From Dasypus novemcinctus (lineage: Eukaryota > Chordata > Mammalia > Cingulata > Dasypodidae), in contig NC_080701.1 in assembly GCF_030445035.2 (NCBI RefSeq), positions 12,924,739 to 12,988,738 on the forward strand: DNA of 64,000 nt, written 5' to 3'. This document shows positions 33,675-46,768 of the stretch, piece by piece (within the stretch, counting starts at the first letter, position 1; each line of letters begins with the position of its first letter). The position numbers and the translations under genes are program-made. The notes beneath the pieces were generated by a model, which saw only the letters and a program-made list of their open reading frames with translations, ran no database searches and had not been told where the DNA came from.

Positions 33675-34745
33675 GTTTTCTTTCCATGTTTTTAAACACT
33701 TTTATTTTGAAATAATTTTATATTTACAGAAAAGTTGCAAAATAAGTACAGAGCCTTTATATATCCCCTTCACCTCCCCTAGTGACACCACCTTATATAA
33801 CCATAGTATAATTAGTGAATACTGGAAATCAACATTGAAACAATGCTATTAACTGATCTACAGACCTTCTTCAAATCTTGCCGGTTCCCCCACCCATGTC
33901 CTTTTCCTGGTCCAGGATCCAAGTCAGGAGCCCACACTGCACTTAGCTTCATGGCTCCTTGGTCTCCTCTGATATGTGAGAGCTCCAAGCCTTCCTCCCT
34001 CTCTCACCAACCGTTAACACTTTTGAAGACTACTCTTTAAGAATGCCCCTCAATTTGGCTCTGGAGTTTTCTCAGGAGTAGATGGAGATTACACCTTTTT
34101 GGCACAAATGCCACAAAAGTGATACGATGTCCTTCGTGGGATTCACCTTACCGGGGACACACGATGCTGTCCGACAATGATCACTGATTAAGGTGATTTG
34201 TCTGTCAGTTTTCTCTACCATAAAGTTAACTTTTTCCCTTTGTAACTAACCAATATCTTATGAGGAAATACTTTAAGACTATGCAAAAATCCTGCTTCTT
34301 ACCACACGTATGCTAATTTTAGCATCCTTTAATGGTTCTTACAACATTATTACTGTGGATTTGCCCAAAGGTGATTTTCTATTTTCATCATTCCTTCCAA
34401 ACATACTCATTAGACTTCTACTGTAAGGAAGAGCTGTTCTTTCTCTCCTTCATTTATTTAATAACTTATTCATATTAGTATGGACTCATGGATATTTCAT
34501 GTGTTATAATCCACTGCTGTTATCATTTATTTTGTTGCTCAAATGTCCCAACTTTGGTCACAGGAAGCCCCTTTAAGTTGGTTTCTGTGTCTTTTTAACT
34601 TGACTCTCTTTTTTTAAGCACTCCCTTATTTCTGGCACCACAAGAAGTTCACGGCTCATCTTGCATTTTCCCAAACCTGGAATCAACCATTTCTCCAAGG
34701 TGTCCTGACTACTTACTGGAGAATGGCATTTAGAAGCCAAAATCT
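33675..34745 (-). repeat. Old LINE-1 3' region, antisense
   Basis: Opens TTTATTTTGAAATAATTTTA followed by TACAGAAAAGTTGCAAAATA and GAGCCTTTATATATCCCCTT. This is the familiar antisense reading of an old L1M 3' UTR. Similar low-complexity homology seems to run on to about 34.74 kb, but with less certainty. Confidence 0.55.
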
Positions 34746-35139
34746 AGACATCCTGTTTTCTTATTATAGCAATGTCTTTTTCTTTTTTTTTTTAATAGCA
34801 AAAAATCAGGGATATCAAATTTAAATGCAGATGCTTTGCTTTAGCAGATCTCCTATCAGACATGCTCTAAACTCTTTAAGGATAAATAAAATCAGAACTG
34901 ATTTGGAAATCTATCTTTTAACAGAAAAAAAAAAAAAGAAAGAAAACAGACTGGAATTTATAAACTCAGATTTTGCCCCTTTCAAATTCAAGAGAGTGCA
35001 TTCCCACTTGAATTATGAAAAGTGTATAGCTTGAAATTCCACAGAAGAAAAATTAGAGAACTCATTAATGAGGTTTTGCTTAAATTCCAAATAACTCATT
35101 TACATGTTGACTTTTCTGTAAAATTCAAAATGAACAGAA

Positions 35140-35345
35140 CAAGGTAGTACTGTCTGCAGAGCCTGACTGCCTGAGTTCACGTTCCAGACACCCTGTTTAC
35201 TAATGTGTGTAACAGGGCAAGGTACTTAGCCTTGGCCTCTGCTTCCTGATCTGTCAAATGAGGACACCACCTTCCTCATAAAGGTGTGGGAATTAAATGA
35301 GTTAAAATATGTAAAAGCACCAAAAACAGTACACACAGAAGATTA
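35140..35345 (+). repeat. MIR SINE
   Basis: Diagnostic MIR order: CAGAGCCTGACTGCCTGAGT, then a GGGCAAGGTACTTAGCCTTG core, ATCTGTCAAATGAGGACACC and GGAATTAAATGAGTTAAAAT ATGTAAAAGCACC at the end. It has a full set of MIR landmarks with moderate divergence. Confidence 0.88.
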
Positions 35346-35992
35346 GGCGATATGTATATAATAGTCATCACCAGCACCCACCACCTACAGATGTCCTCAT
35401 CTTGATGAAGGCAGTAAAAATCACCTAAGAAAGGCCTGGTAAGAGATATACAGGCTATCTCATTTATGTAAAACAAAAGAACCTACCATTCTACAGATTA
35501 CTTAAAAAACAGAAAGCATACACATATTAAATGTATCATAAAGGTCTGGAAGGTCACACACCAATACATCACCCCAGAGATAGGTAAAAGGTTTATTAAG
35601 GGAATTTTCATTTTTGCTCTACACAAATCTTGACAAAAATTTTAATATGCAGTATGAATTTAAAAATTAGTCGCAACCACAGAATAAGATGATTATAATA
35701 ATAATTAATATAGTAATTGCTTTTTCTTACTTCTACATCCAGTCATGGTGTTCTAATGGTATTACAGTGAAGGTGCACCTTTACCATAGAAAAGAAGATA
35801 GAAAGAAAGAAAAAAAGCACAGTCTCAAACAGCAGCATACCACCCTGCCCATTCTTGGTTAAGGACGCCTCCTTTTTCCCTCAAAAGCTTCATCTATTTT
35901 GTGGTTCCAGAAAATGGACATTTTTCAATTTACCTCATCCTCTAAAGTTGTAATCCTAAATTTTAGATACTATCAAAATCATTTCCCTAGAG

Positions 35993-36434
35993 TAGTGGGA
36001 TAATGCTCCCCCCAAAAAGATGCCTACATCCTCATTCCCAGAATCTGTGAATATGTTACAGCACGAGGCAAAGGGAACCACGTGGCAAAGGGAACCTTGC
36101 AGATGTGATTAAGTTGAGGATCTTGAGAACCGAGAACAGCCTTGGTGAGCTGACAGTAATCACAGGGATTCCTTATAAGGGAAGAAGGGTCAGGAGAGTC
36201 AGAATCAGATGAGGAGATGTGACGACAGAAGTAGAAGCTGCAGTAATGCGGGGCCATAAGCCAAGGAATACAGGCAAGAAAAAGGATTCTCCCTTTCAGC
36301 TTCCAGGGAGAATGCAGCTTTGCCAGGCCATTTTGGACTCTGATCTCTAGAACTGTTAAGACAGTACATTTGTGGCTTTAAGATACTAAGTTTGTGGTAA
36401 ACTGTTACAGCAGCCAACAGGGTCTATACTAATG
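35993..36434 (+). repeat. Old LTR of MaLR/ERVL type
   Basis: Starts TAGTGGGATAATGCTCCCCC followed by CAAAAAGATGCCTACATCCT and ends GTGGTAAACTGTTACAGCAG ... TCTATACTAATG. The order is CCCCCAAAAAGAT, TTGCAGATGTGATTAAGTT, TTATAAG, GCCATAAGCCAAGGAAT, CTCTAGAACTGTTAAG and GTTTGTGGTAAACTGTTACA. It matches a common old mammalian solo LTR, but I do not commit to the subfamily name. Confidence 0.7.
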
Positions 36435-37474
36435 TCCCTGTTTCATTCCTAATATTTCTCAATTATGTATCATTTTCTTGTTGGTCTGGTTAGATCATCA
36501 ATTTTATTGATCTTTTTTCCTAAGAATCAAGTTTTTATTTTAATGATTTTCTCTACTGTTCACCTGGTTCTTAGTTTCACTGATTTCTACACTTTCTTAT
36601 TCTATTTTTTCCTTCCGTCTGTTTCTTTGGAATTTAAGTTGCCCTTGTTTTCTAGTTTCATAAGGTGGAAGTTAAGATCACTAATTTGAGACATTTCTTT
36701 TTTACTGTGGGCATTTAATGCTTTATCTTTCTGTTTAAGTACTGCTTTAGCTGTATCCCATGAATTCTGCCACATTATGCATTCACTTTCACATAATTCA
36801 ACATATTTTCAAATTTCTCATGTGATTTCCTCTTTGAACCAAGGGTTATTTAAAAATGTTATTTAATTTCCAAATAGTTGGAGAGTTTCTAAATATACCC
36901 AGTTTAATTCCATTATGGTCCAAGAACATCTTTGTATGCTTTCAATTCTTTTAAATTCGTTAAGGTTCATTTTGCAGCCTAGAATACAGTCTACCTTGGT
37001 GAACATTCCATGCACAGTTGGAAAGAATTCTCTGATACTGGGCTGTGCATTCTATAAATGTCAATTAGATCAGGTTGGTTGATAATGTGGCTCAGGACTT
37101 CTACATCCTTACTAATTTCCATCCTCTCGTTCAATCAATTAACAACAGAACCCAGAATGGGTTAGCAAGGCTGCATTCCTAACTGGAAGCTCAAAAGAAG
37201 AACAGTAGACTCCATTCTTAACTGTGGATATATCTATTTCTCTTTTCAGTTATATCAATTTTTGTCTCAGGTATTTTGAAGTTCTGTTGTTAGGTATGTA
37301 TAAATTTTAGGACTGTTATATCTTCTTAGAGCATTGACCCCATTATCATTATGTAATATCCCTCATTATCCTTGGTAATTTTCTTTGCTTTGAAGTCTAC
37401 TTTGCCTGATAGTAACATAGCCACTCTAGTGCCACTCTAGTTTTCATTAGTGTTTTCATGTTACAACTTTTTAC

Positions 37475-38365
<891 letters not shown>

Positions 38366-38709
38366 GCATCCTTTTACTTTTAACCCATATCTTTACACTC
38401 AAAGTGGTTTCTAATAGATAACATAGTTATATCCTGCTTTTGTATCCAATCTGAAAAATCACTGTATTAGTTGATGTGTTTAGACCATTTGTATTTAACA
38501 TAATTATTAATATAATTGGAATAAAATCTATTATCTTGCTCATTGTTTCTATTTGTTCCATCTGTTCCTTGGTGTTATATTTTAATTCTGATTCTGTATG
38601 TAGATCAAATGAATATCTTGTGTAATTCCAGTTTCTCTTCACTATATGCCTTTGTACCTCTTAAAAATATTTTTAGTGGTTGATCTAGAGTTTACAATAC
38701 ATATTTTTT

Positions 38710-38815
38710 AAAAAGATTTATTTTATTTATTACTCCCACCCCCGCACTGTTTGCAATCATTGTCTGCTCTCTGTGTCCATTCGTTGTGTGCTTGTCTTCT
38801 TTTTAGGAGGTACCC
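38710..38815 (-). repeat. DAS-type SINE 3' fragment, antisense
   Basis: AAAGATTTATTTTATTTATT followed by GTCTGCTCTCTGTGTCCATT and CTTTTTAGGAGGTACCCA is the reversed tail and second-head start of a dimeric SINE. The tRNA-like first head is missing. Confidence 0.75.
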
Positions 38816-40135
38816 AATGGCTTTTCCCAAGATTTTGGGTTAGGTGGTTGATCTATAAATTCAGCTGTCCAGTGGATTCAAGAAAGCTATGAATTTGCAG
38901 ATTTCTGGAGTTTGTTACTGTTGTTGTAAGGGTATTAGCAATGTTTTTTCTAGCTCTTTCCTTTCTAGGCAGAAGGCAAAGTCACCAGCTACCTACTTTT
39001 AGCCAAACTTTAAGAACAATGTGATGTGACTAGCTCTGCAAGCCAAGCTTTCAAATCAGCAATAAGAACATCTAATTCTAAAATAAGCACGCAAAATTAG
39101 ATTTAAAATGTATACCATGGCCTACACAATGGGAGAATATGTTTGGAAACCACATATCCAATAAGGGTTTACTATCCAGAATATATAAAGAAATCCTACA
39201 ACTCAACAATAAAAAGACAAACAACCCAATTTAAAAATGGGCAAAAGACTTGAATAGACATGACTCCAAAGAAAATATACAAACGACCAGAAAGCATAAC
39301 AAAAGATGCTCAGCATCACTAGTTATTAGGGATATGAAAATCAAAACCACTCTGAGATATCATTTCACACCTGCTAGAATGGACACTATTAAGAAAACAG
39401 AAAACTACAACTGCTAGAAAGAATATGAGGAAATAGCAACATTCATTGCTGGTGAGAATGTATAAAATAGTAATGCTGCTGTGGAAGACAGTTTGGAAGT
39501 TTCTTAGGAAGCTAAGTATAGAACTGCAACACAATACAGCAATCCTGCTAACTAGGTATATATGCTCAGAAGAACCGAAAGCAGGGACACAAACACATAC
39601 TGTTGTGCACAATGGCAATATTCACAATCGCCAAAAGATGGAAACAAACCAAATGTCCATCAACCAATGGATAACCAAAGATGGCATATACATATAATAG
39701 AATATTAGCCTAAAAAAGGAAGTTCTGCTGCATGGAACATGGATGAAACTTGAGGATATTATATTGAGTGAAATAAGCCAGATGCAAAAAAGACAAATAT
39801 TGTATGATCCCACTAATATGAACTAATATAATGAGCAAACTCATGGAGTTAAAATCTAGAATATAGGTTACCAGGAGATACAATAAGGGTAGAGAATGGG
39901 GAACTGCTTTATGCGGAATTTTTAATAAGGTTGACTGTAAATGTTTGGAAATGGATAGAGATGATGGGGTGACAGCACATCATTGTGAGTATAATGTATA
40001 GTGCTGAATTATGTAACATACTGAACCCTGTTGTGATGATGAATGTGGTTAATAGTACAACTATAAGAATGTTCTTCCATGAACTTCAACAAATGAATAA
40101 ATGTCACTATTACAAGATGTTAATAATAGGATGCT

Positions 40136-40592
40136 GGGAAGCAGATGTAGCTTAAGTGAATGAGCTCCCATCTACCACATGGGAGGTCACCGGTTTGGTT
40201 CCTGGTGCCTCCTATAGAAGACAGCAAGTTGGCACAATAGGCAGGTACAGCAAGCTGGTGCAACAAAAGATAGAAAAAGAAAAACATAAGAGACACAACA
40301 AAGCAGGGAGCAGAGGTTCCCAGTGCCTCCTAAAGAGGACAAGCTAGACAGCGAGCTGACACAACAGGCAGCCACGGCAAGCTGACGCAACAAGAGACAC
40401 AAGAAGGCACAATGAGAGACACAACAAAGCAGGGAATGGAGGTAGCTCAAGCTATTAGGTAACTCCCTTCCAAATCAGAGGTCCCAAGTTCAGTTCCTGG
40501 TGCCTCCTAAAGAAACAATGAAAATGAACAGACACAGCAAGTGGAAACAAGGAGGGGGTGGGGAGAAATAAATAAAATAAATCTTTGAAAAA
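40136..40592 (+). repeat. DAS-type SINE, expanded dimeric class
   Basis: Starts GGGAAGCAGATGTAGCTTAA. The middle contains repeated body words (GACACAACAAAGCAGGGA twice, GCTGACACAACAGGCAGCCA) before a second head (AGGTAGCTCAAGCTATTAGG ... TTCAGTTCCTGGTGCCTCC) and an AATAAATCTTTG tail. Its body is longer than in the 33071 copy, suggesting an internal duplication. It splits a LINE-1 3' UTR at TAATAATAGG / AATAATAATA. Confidence 0.85.
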
Positions 40593-40845
40593 TAATAATA
40601 ACAGGGTGGTATATGGGGGAAAATATACCAAATGTAAATTATGGACTACAGTTAATAGTAGTATTTTAATATTCTTTCATCAATTGTGACAAAGGTATCA
40701 CACCAATACTAGGTGTCAATGATAGGGGGGCATATGGGGTATGTGGCTTTTTTTGTTATTATTATTATTTTTAATTGTTTTTTAAAAAGATACCTAGATC
40801 ACAAAAAATGTTACATTAAAAAATATAAGAGGTTCTCATATACTT

Positions 40846-40865
40846 CACACACACACACACACACT
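40846..40865. repeat. (CA)n microsatellite
   Basis: A pure CA run of about ten units inside the LINE-1 3' UTR. Confidence 0.95.
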
Positions 40866-41011
40866 GGGGCTTTTCCTAATGGAGCAATGAAAATGTTCTA
40901 AAATTGTGGTGATAAATGCACAACTCTGTGATAATAATAAGAGCCATTAATCGTACACTTTGGATGGACTACATAGCGTGTAAATAAAACTGCTTTTAAA
41001 AAAAATGTATT

Positions 41012-41429
41012 GAGAAGCAGATTTGGCTCAGCTGATAGAGCATCCGCCTACCACATTGGAGGTACAGAGTTCAAACCCAGGGCCTCCTGACCCATGTGGT
41101 AAGCTGGCCCATGCGCAGCACTGATGTACGCAAGGAGTGCTGTGCCATGCAGGGGTGTCCCCGGCATAGGGCAGCCTCACACACAAGGAGTGTGCCCTGT
41201 ATGGAGAGCCGCCCTGCATGAAAAAAGTGCAGCCTGCCCAGGAATGGCACCACACACACACAGAGCTGATGCAACAAGATGACGCAACAAAAAGAGACAC
41301 AGATTCCCGGTACTGCTGACAAGAATACAAGCGGACACAGAATAACACACAGCAAATAGACAGAGAGAGCAGACAACTGGAGGGGGGTGGGAGTGGAAGG
41401 GGAGAGAATAAAAAAAGAAAAAAAAAAAG
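41012..41429 (+). repeat. DAS-type SINE, long class
   Basis: Starts TGAGAAGCAGATTTGGCTCA with B box GTTCAAACCC, then GCAGCCTGCCCAGGAATGGC and CAACAAGATGACGCAAC. It ends in a mixed A tail. It follows directly on the A-rich end of the LINE-1 at 40985. Confidence 0.93.
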
Positions 41430-41793
41430 CATGCCATAATCAGGATTTTACATGTCAAATCTACCATAGGAAATATGTCACAAAACAAGAAGCGTTTCGG
41501 CAGTTTAACCACCAATTTGTTAAATACTAACTTGCCAACATGCAAAAATTATATTCCTTTATTTAGAATATTAAACAATACAACTGTATGAAAAGTGAAC
41601 TGTACTTCTGTGTAACAAAAAAGGTATGGAGAAAAACGTTCATATAAAAATACCTTTTTACTCATTGACTAATTTCATTCAATTCACTTTTTACCAGGCC
41701 TTTGCGTTAACAGCATTATAAAATTTCAGTTCCTTCAAGTTTGTAACTACTTTGACTTTTTACCTGATATGTACAGAACCTTCTGTACTGTGG

Positions 41794-41884
41794 GGTTTTT
41801 TTTTTTTTCGAGGTACCAGGGATTGAACACAGGTACATGTACATGGGAAGCAGGCATTCAACCTCTGAGCTACACCCACTCCTC
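41794..41884 (-). repeat. Head-only SINE, antisense, with 10-bp duplication
   Basis: Plus strand shows a T run, then GAGGTACCAGGGATTGAACA and TGAGCTACACCCACTCCTC, the reverse of a tRNA-like head. The flanks are TGTACTGTGG at 41784-41793 and TATACTGTGG at 41885-41894, matching at 9 of 10 positions. Confidence 0.88.
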
Positions 41885-42274
41885 TATACTGTGGATCTTT
41901 TATGACACCATCAAAAAAGCTGCATTCATAGAAAGAAAAAAAAAGAGAGCGCTCCCAGCATCTGCAATGGTCTGAAAACTAACTATGTACAACCACAAAA
42001 AATATAAAACATTAAGTTCGAACTGTAAGTATATTAAAACAAAATTTAGCTATTTTCTTTTGCTAAAAGAAATGTCACTTGAGCTCTCTCCAGAAGGAAA
42101 TCCCTGAATAAAAACTTAATTTTCTTCAATAAAACACTTCTATTTTAATTGCTGTGTTTCCTTAGCTCAATGTTGTTGTAGTATTTAAACCTCTCATCTA
42201 CTACTTAAATATATTACAGTTGCATAAATACTTAAGATGAACGCTGGAAGGTAGGGTCTAATTTTAGAGGAAGA

Positions 42275-43030
42275 CTCACTAGATCTAAATTTAATTACTA
42301 TGGAGCTGGACACAGATGCGATCTCTTTTCACAAGCCTTTCATGCTACTTTACTGGAATTGTAGTTGGTGCTGGGGTTTAAGATACATCTAGGGGATTTG
42401 AATCTCTGGACTGACAATATGATAGCCAGGCCCTGAGCCTCAACAGACTTCAACTCCTACACTCTGATTTATTGGACTTACCCCACTCAGCTAACATGGA
42501 GTTGAAGAATGTCAACCACCACACCATGGAGCCTAGAGTGCCTACAACTGAAAGCAGGAGGATTGCATCCAGTATCCATGTGGAATCTAAGCCTCCTCTT
42601 GACAGAGATGTGCAATGGACACAACCAATCCAATGTCCACAGAGAAAATGTGGCATTGGTGTGGGAAAAGTGGCCATGGTGGCTGCTGGGTGCGGGGAAT
42701 GGGAGGAAGAGATGAGATGTGGAGGCATTTCGGGACTTGGAGTTGTCCTGGGTGGTGCTTCAGGGACAATTACTGGACATTGTAGATCCTCCCAGGGCCC
42801 ACTGTATGGAACGTGGGAGAGTATGGGCTATGATGGGGACCACTGACCATGAGGTGCAGCGATGCCCAGAGATATACTTACTAAATGCAATGGATGTGTC
42901 ATGATGATGGGAGAGAGTGTTGTTGTGGGGGGAGTGGTGGGGTGGGGGCGGTGGGGTTGAATGGTACTTCATATTTTTTGAATGTAATATTTTTTAAAAA
43001 TTTAAAAATTAAAAAATAAATAAATAAATT
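42275..43030 (+). repeat. Unclassified repeat X, copy 1 (5' truncated)
   Basis: Shares an ordered series of blocks with copy 2 at 53303. They are a GGAGCTGGACACAGATGCGA/TTGGACTCAGATGTGATCTC block, TTGGTGCTGGGGTTTAAGAT/TTGGCGCTGGGGTTTGTGTA, CAACCACCACACCATGGAGC/CAACCACCACACCAAGGAAC, and a common G-rich then AT-rich tail (GGGGGGAGTGGTGGGGTGGG, ATATTTTTTGAATGTAATAT). No frame, tRNA-like head or retroviral end is visible. Open frames here are short and unrelated between copies, so it is probably non-coding. Confidence 0.6.
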
Positions 43031-43269
43031 TAATTACTTTCAACTTGTATGAAGAAAAAATGCTCAGCTGACCAAGGTACAAAGAGAAATAACCTAATTT
43101 CTTTCAATTTTATAAAATCATTGTAAAAATGCAAATTAAAACCAATATATCATAACAGTGTACAATTTTGCATTCTTTTTTATTTAATATTATAGTGACA
43201 GAGCATAAATTAAAACATAATTTTAATATCTAAAAAACAAAAATAAAACCAATATAATCTTTATTTTTT

Positions 43270-43618
43270 AACAGCCTGTCAAAGGCATATAAAAATAAAA
43301 ATACCCAGTATTGTTGAGTATATGAGGGAATGGATACCTTTCCACTTACTTCTGGTGGAAATGTAAATTGGTCCAAACCGTATGATGGGTATCTGGCAAG
43401 GTGCTGGAAAAATTTAAATATGCATACCTTTGACCCAGCAGGTCTACTTCAAGCAAACTATAAGAAGATAATCAGACGAGTGCAAGGACTGAGCATTATT
43501 TATAATAGCAAAAAAGTAAAACGAAACAAAAAAACAAACTTCCCATCTGGGGAGAGTCAGAAAATTTATTTTAAAGTACAGCCACACAAAGGAATGCCAT
43601 AGAGCTATTAAAAAAAAA
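43270..43618 (+). repeat. LINE-1 3' fragment
   Basis: Contains the well-known L1M block: a TGGTGGAAATGTAAATTGGT word, GGCAAGGTGCTGGAAAAATT, TTTGACCCAGCAGGTCTACT and TTATTTATAATAGCAAAAAA. Diverged and truncated; it ends near an A run at 43610-43622. Confidence 0.75.
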
Positions 43619-43997
43619 AAAAATCTGCAACAGCATCAAAGCCCCAGGGTTCGAACTCAAAAGTGGAAGCTACTGGGAAGAGTCCTGAATTTAACTGAAA
43701 TTGTATAAGCTCACAGGCAGAAGGAACACAGTACCAGCAATGGAGGACAGGTCAGACTGTGGTAAACCTTGTCATCAGGAAAACCAGAGAACAGCACATA
43801 ACTGCAAATGATCAGTACAAACGTGGTCCCAGAATGCAAACTGATTCTGCTACTTTGCTATTGGTCTAAATCAACGCAAAACTACAGATCCACTGAGCCA
43901 CTAACTACATAGAGTAACTAAATAATAGGATACAACAACCGCTAATTTGGATACTAGTTTATATTTTCAGCACTACCAATACACCTATCGTTCCTGT

Positions 43998-44222
43998 GTT
44001 CTTACTGTATGCCAGATACTATTTCAAGCTCTAAACACTAATACATATACACATAAACTCGTTTTGTCCTCATAAAGACCAGGAGGAACAGACACCATTA
44101 TTCCCATTTATAGACAAGGAGTCTCAGACAGAGAGGTTAAGTTTCTTGCCTAAGCAAGTAAGGAGGAGAGTTAAGCTCTGAACCTGTAATTTGACTCCTC
44201 AGACCATCCCCTTAACCACTGC
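43998..44222 (-). repeat. MIR SINE, antisense
   Basis: Antisense MIR order: TGTATGCCAGATACTATTTC, an AAACTCGTTTTGTCCTCATA word, TTATTCCCATTTATAGACAA, AGAGAGGTTAAGTTTCTTGC and CAGACCATCCCCTTAACCAC. Good landmark retention. Confidence 0.85.
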
Positions 44223-44264
44223 ATTTATACAGCCTCTAAATGAGTAAGATCCTCATTTATGTAA

Positions 44265-44515
44265 ATAAATGCCTTTGTGAAATTCTTTTTTTAGCAATTT
44301 TACAGAGGTATATTCATATACCATACGATTCAAAGTGCACATTCAATGGGTTTTGGTATAATCACCTAGTTGTGCATTCATCACCACAATCAATAATAGA
44401 GCATTTTTCATTACTCCAAAAACAAAAAAACCCCAAACCCTTGGCAGTTACCTCTCAATCTCTCTATCCAATCCCTGCTACTCAGTGTTTACATCTCCAT
44501 TTGACTTTTTTTAAT
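44265..44515 (-). repeat. Old LINE-1 3' UTR, antisense
   Basis: TTCATATACCATACGATTCA, AAGTGCACATTCAATGGGTT, GTTGTGCATTCATCACCACA and AGCATTTTTCATTACTCCAA are the usual antisense signature of an L1M 3' UTR. Confidence 0.7.
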
Positions 44516-45112
44516 AATAAAAAATAAACTCTCTCCTTACTTGTGTTCTAACTCATTTTAAGATATTCCCATCTATGAAAGAACAAAGAAAGAATCTTCA
44601 ATGTGACTGAAGGTTTGTATTCCCAAGATTTCCTCTTTATGGTCAAAACTGCCATCTAGTGGGCTGGGGCAAAAGTCTTCATCAATAAATCAAGAAAAAA
44701 CACAGGATAAAACTTTTAAAGAGAGAGACAAATTGAAAACACACATTTTTTTACATGGTCTTTTCTGGAAACATACATTTTTTGCATCCTTAAGCAAAAC
44801 TTAGTTTTTTAAATTAGTGAGGTATGTAACACTAAGTTTTAAGAATAACAAAATGCTGCCTTGCCCCTGAAGTTCTGCGAGTAATTGCTCCCCCTGTCTA
44901 CAGCACTGTATGAACAGCACAATTACAATACGTGACACATTGAACTACGTTTGTTCCATGTCATTCTGTAGCTCAAGTATAGAAACTTACTTTAATATCC
45001 CTGGTATCAGCGAATGTGCTGAATGAAAGAACCAATAAAAACAAGCGTGAAGACAATATGCTCAATTAATTTATTTCTATTTTATATATTAAAGGCAGGG
45101 CGCTATAACTTT

Positions 45113-45327
45113 AATCCTGTTCTCAACCAAGAACAACTCTGCCCCTAGGGAACATCTGGCAATGTCTGGAGACATTTTTGGTTGTCACACTATGGGGGTG
45201 TTCGTGCTACTGTTAAAGAGGTTGGGATGCTGCTAAACATCCTGTAACATACAGGACAACCCCCTACACCAAAAAAGTTACCTTGTCTAAAATGGCAATA
45301 CTGCCAAGGTTTGAAAAACCCTGCTCA
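45113..45327 (+). mobile_element. MER20 DNA transposon (hAT-Charlie, non-autonomous)
   Basis: Near-complete copy with TGTTCTCAACCAAGAACAAC, GGCAATGTCTGGAGACATTT, TTGGTTGTCACACTATGGGG and GATGCTGCTAAACATCCTGT, and an end reading CCAAGGTTTGAAAAACCCTG. The ends TTCTCAACC and GGTTTGAAAA are the imperfect inverted repeats of the family. MER20 copies are an ancient placental-mammal cut-and-paste family, non-coding here. Confidence 0.88.
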
Positions 45328-45436
45328 CCCCCCAACCACCATTCCCTACAAAGTATACAGACCAAAAAACATATAACACTTTATGATAATAAACTGCACC
45401 TAGAACCCAAATCTGTTTCACGTATAAAAACAAAGA

Positions 45437-45592
45437 ACTCCCCCCCACACCCCGAGATAGCTCCCTCGTCTCTCTGCTTGCTGTGTCTGCTTGTTATGTC
45501 TACTCGTTCTCTTTAGGAGGTACCAGGAACCGAACCCAGGATCTCCCATATGGGAGGTGGGCATCCAGCTGCTTGAGCCACATCCGCTCCCC
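45437..45592 (-). repeat. DAS-type SINE fragment, antisense
   Basis: Plus strand ends ...GCTTGAGCCACATCCGCTCC, the reverse of a GGAGCGGATGTGGCTCAAGC head. Internally it has GAACCGAACCCAGGATCTCC as reversed B box. The body before it (CTGCTTGCTGTGTCTGCTTG) is a shortened dimeric-class tail. Confidence 0.85.
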
Positions 45593-46474
45593 AAAACAAT
45601 GTATTTTTTATACTATTTTAATACACATTTGATTTGCTAGGAATACACCATGTATACTGTATACAGACTATAGCATGATTTACCACTGTAAATCACAGGA
45701 AGGCTGCATTTTTCATTTTTCAGAACTTTGTGAAGAATTCTCTTCCGCTTAAGGAAAACAGCAGTTGTGATATATAAATTGCCAATACATCCTATCTATA
45801 TTAGTCTATTTATACCTATCACATTCATGGTGACTCGACATATAAATTTAAACAGCTGTTTGATTTATAGTCCACCTATTTACTAGTATATTTATATTCT
45901 AGTATACTGTGCCTAAGCATTTATAAACCCTGAAAAAAAAAGTAATATAAATCACTTTCTTTTTAGTTACTGATGTTACAGTTAGAGTATTAAAATGATT
46001 TTTCAAGAAATGTGCTTAGGTAGGTTATGTTTTCTATGAATTTTATTTTTGGAGAGCAAACCAAGATGTTACAAAACGTTCATTATGTTCTTGATGATAT
46101 TCTTGTTTTTAAATTGTTCTTGCATCAGCTGTAAAATGTGTCACAACAATGTTAAGGTGATGGGGCAACGTAGGGGAATCCTGTATGGTACGCATGATTG
46201 TTGTATAAACCCAGTGTCTCAAATTTTACAAATTACAATTCCAGAAAAAACAACATGTCCATCGAATTTGACAAGATAAAAAGCATTGGCCAGACCAGAG
46301 TGATGGGCAAGTGAAGGCTGAAAGAGACACAACCGTAGTAAGATTCACTGGAGAGCACCATCTGCACACAGGTAGGAAAACTGCAAGAAGAAAAACGCTT
46401 TCTGGAGGCTCTTGTCCCAGGCCCCATGGATCAGAACTGCATCCTACGGACACCAGCCCTATTTGGATAACCTA

Positions 46475-46768
46475 AGCGGTACAATTTTAAAGACTCAGGA
46501 TACACTGAACCAAATATCAAAGAAAAGCAGTGAAACAAAACCACTACACAAGAGAGAGAAAATGACCATCAGAATAAATTTGCCAACATCATCAGATGCC
46601 TAAACATCAGCAAAAAATTACAAGCCATATTAAGCAGCCCAGCCAAAGGAACAAACCAAAAACTCAGCTGAGACACATGATTTAAGACAACTAATCAATG
46701 ATAATCACACAATTCAAGGAGATGAAGGAAAATGTGACTAAAGAGGTAAAGGATATTAAGACAATACT
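46475..46768 (+). repeat. Probable LINE-1 5'/ORF1 fragment
   Basis: A-rich sequence with GATGAAGGAAAATGTGACTA, AAGAGGTAAAGGATATTAAG and repeated ACCAAA/AACAAA words, like the start of LINE-1 ORF1. It lies just before a new LINE-1 5' end at 46769, which may have inserted into it. No frame is intact. Confidence 0.45.

Larger units (their letters stand above)
39110..40985 (+). repeat. LINE-1 3' end (ORF2 C terminus and 3' UTR)
   Basis: Begins in ORF2 C-terminal coding sequence (CCAATAAGGGTTTACTATCC; GGGCAAAAGACTTGAATAGA) and runs through the conserved ATGTCCATCAACCAATGGAT and GATCCCACTAATATGAACTA blocks. It then continues into the 3' UTR, ending near an A run at 40998-41005. It contains a dimeric SINE (40136-40592) and a (CA)10 tract. 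Frameshifts and stops are frequent. Confidence 0.85.

Noticed and set aside
45105..45330. MER20 copy as a regulatory element
   Set aside because: MER20 copies have been linked to enhancer activity in placental tissue, but nothing in this copy alone supports function here, so it is listed only as a transposon.
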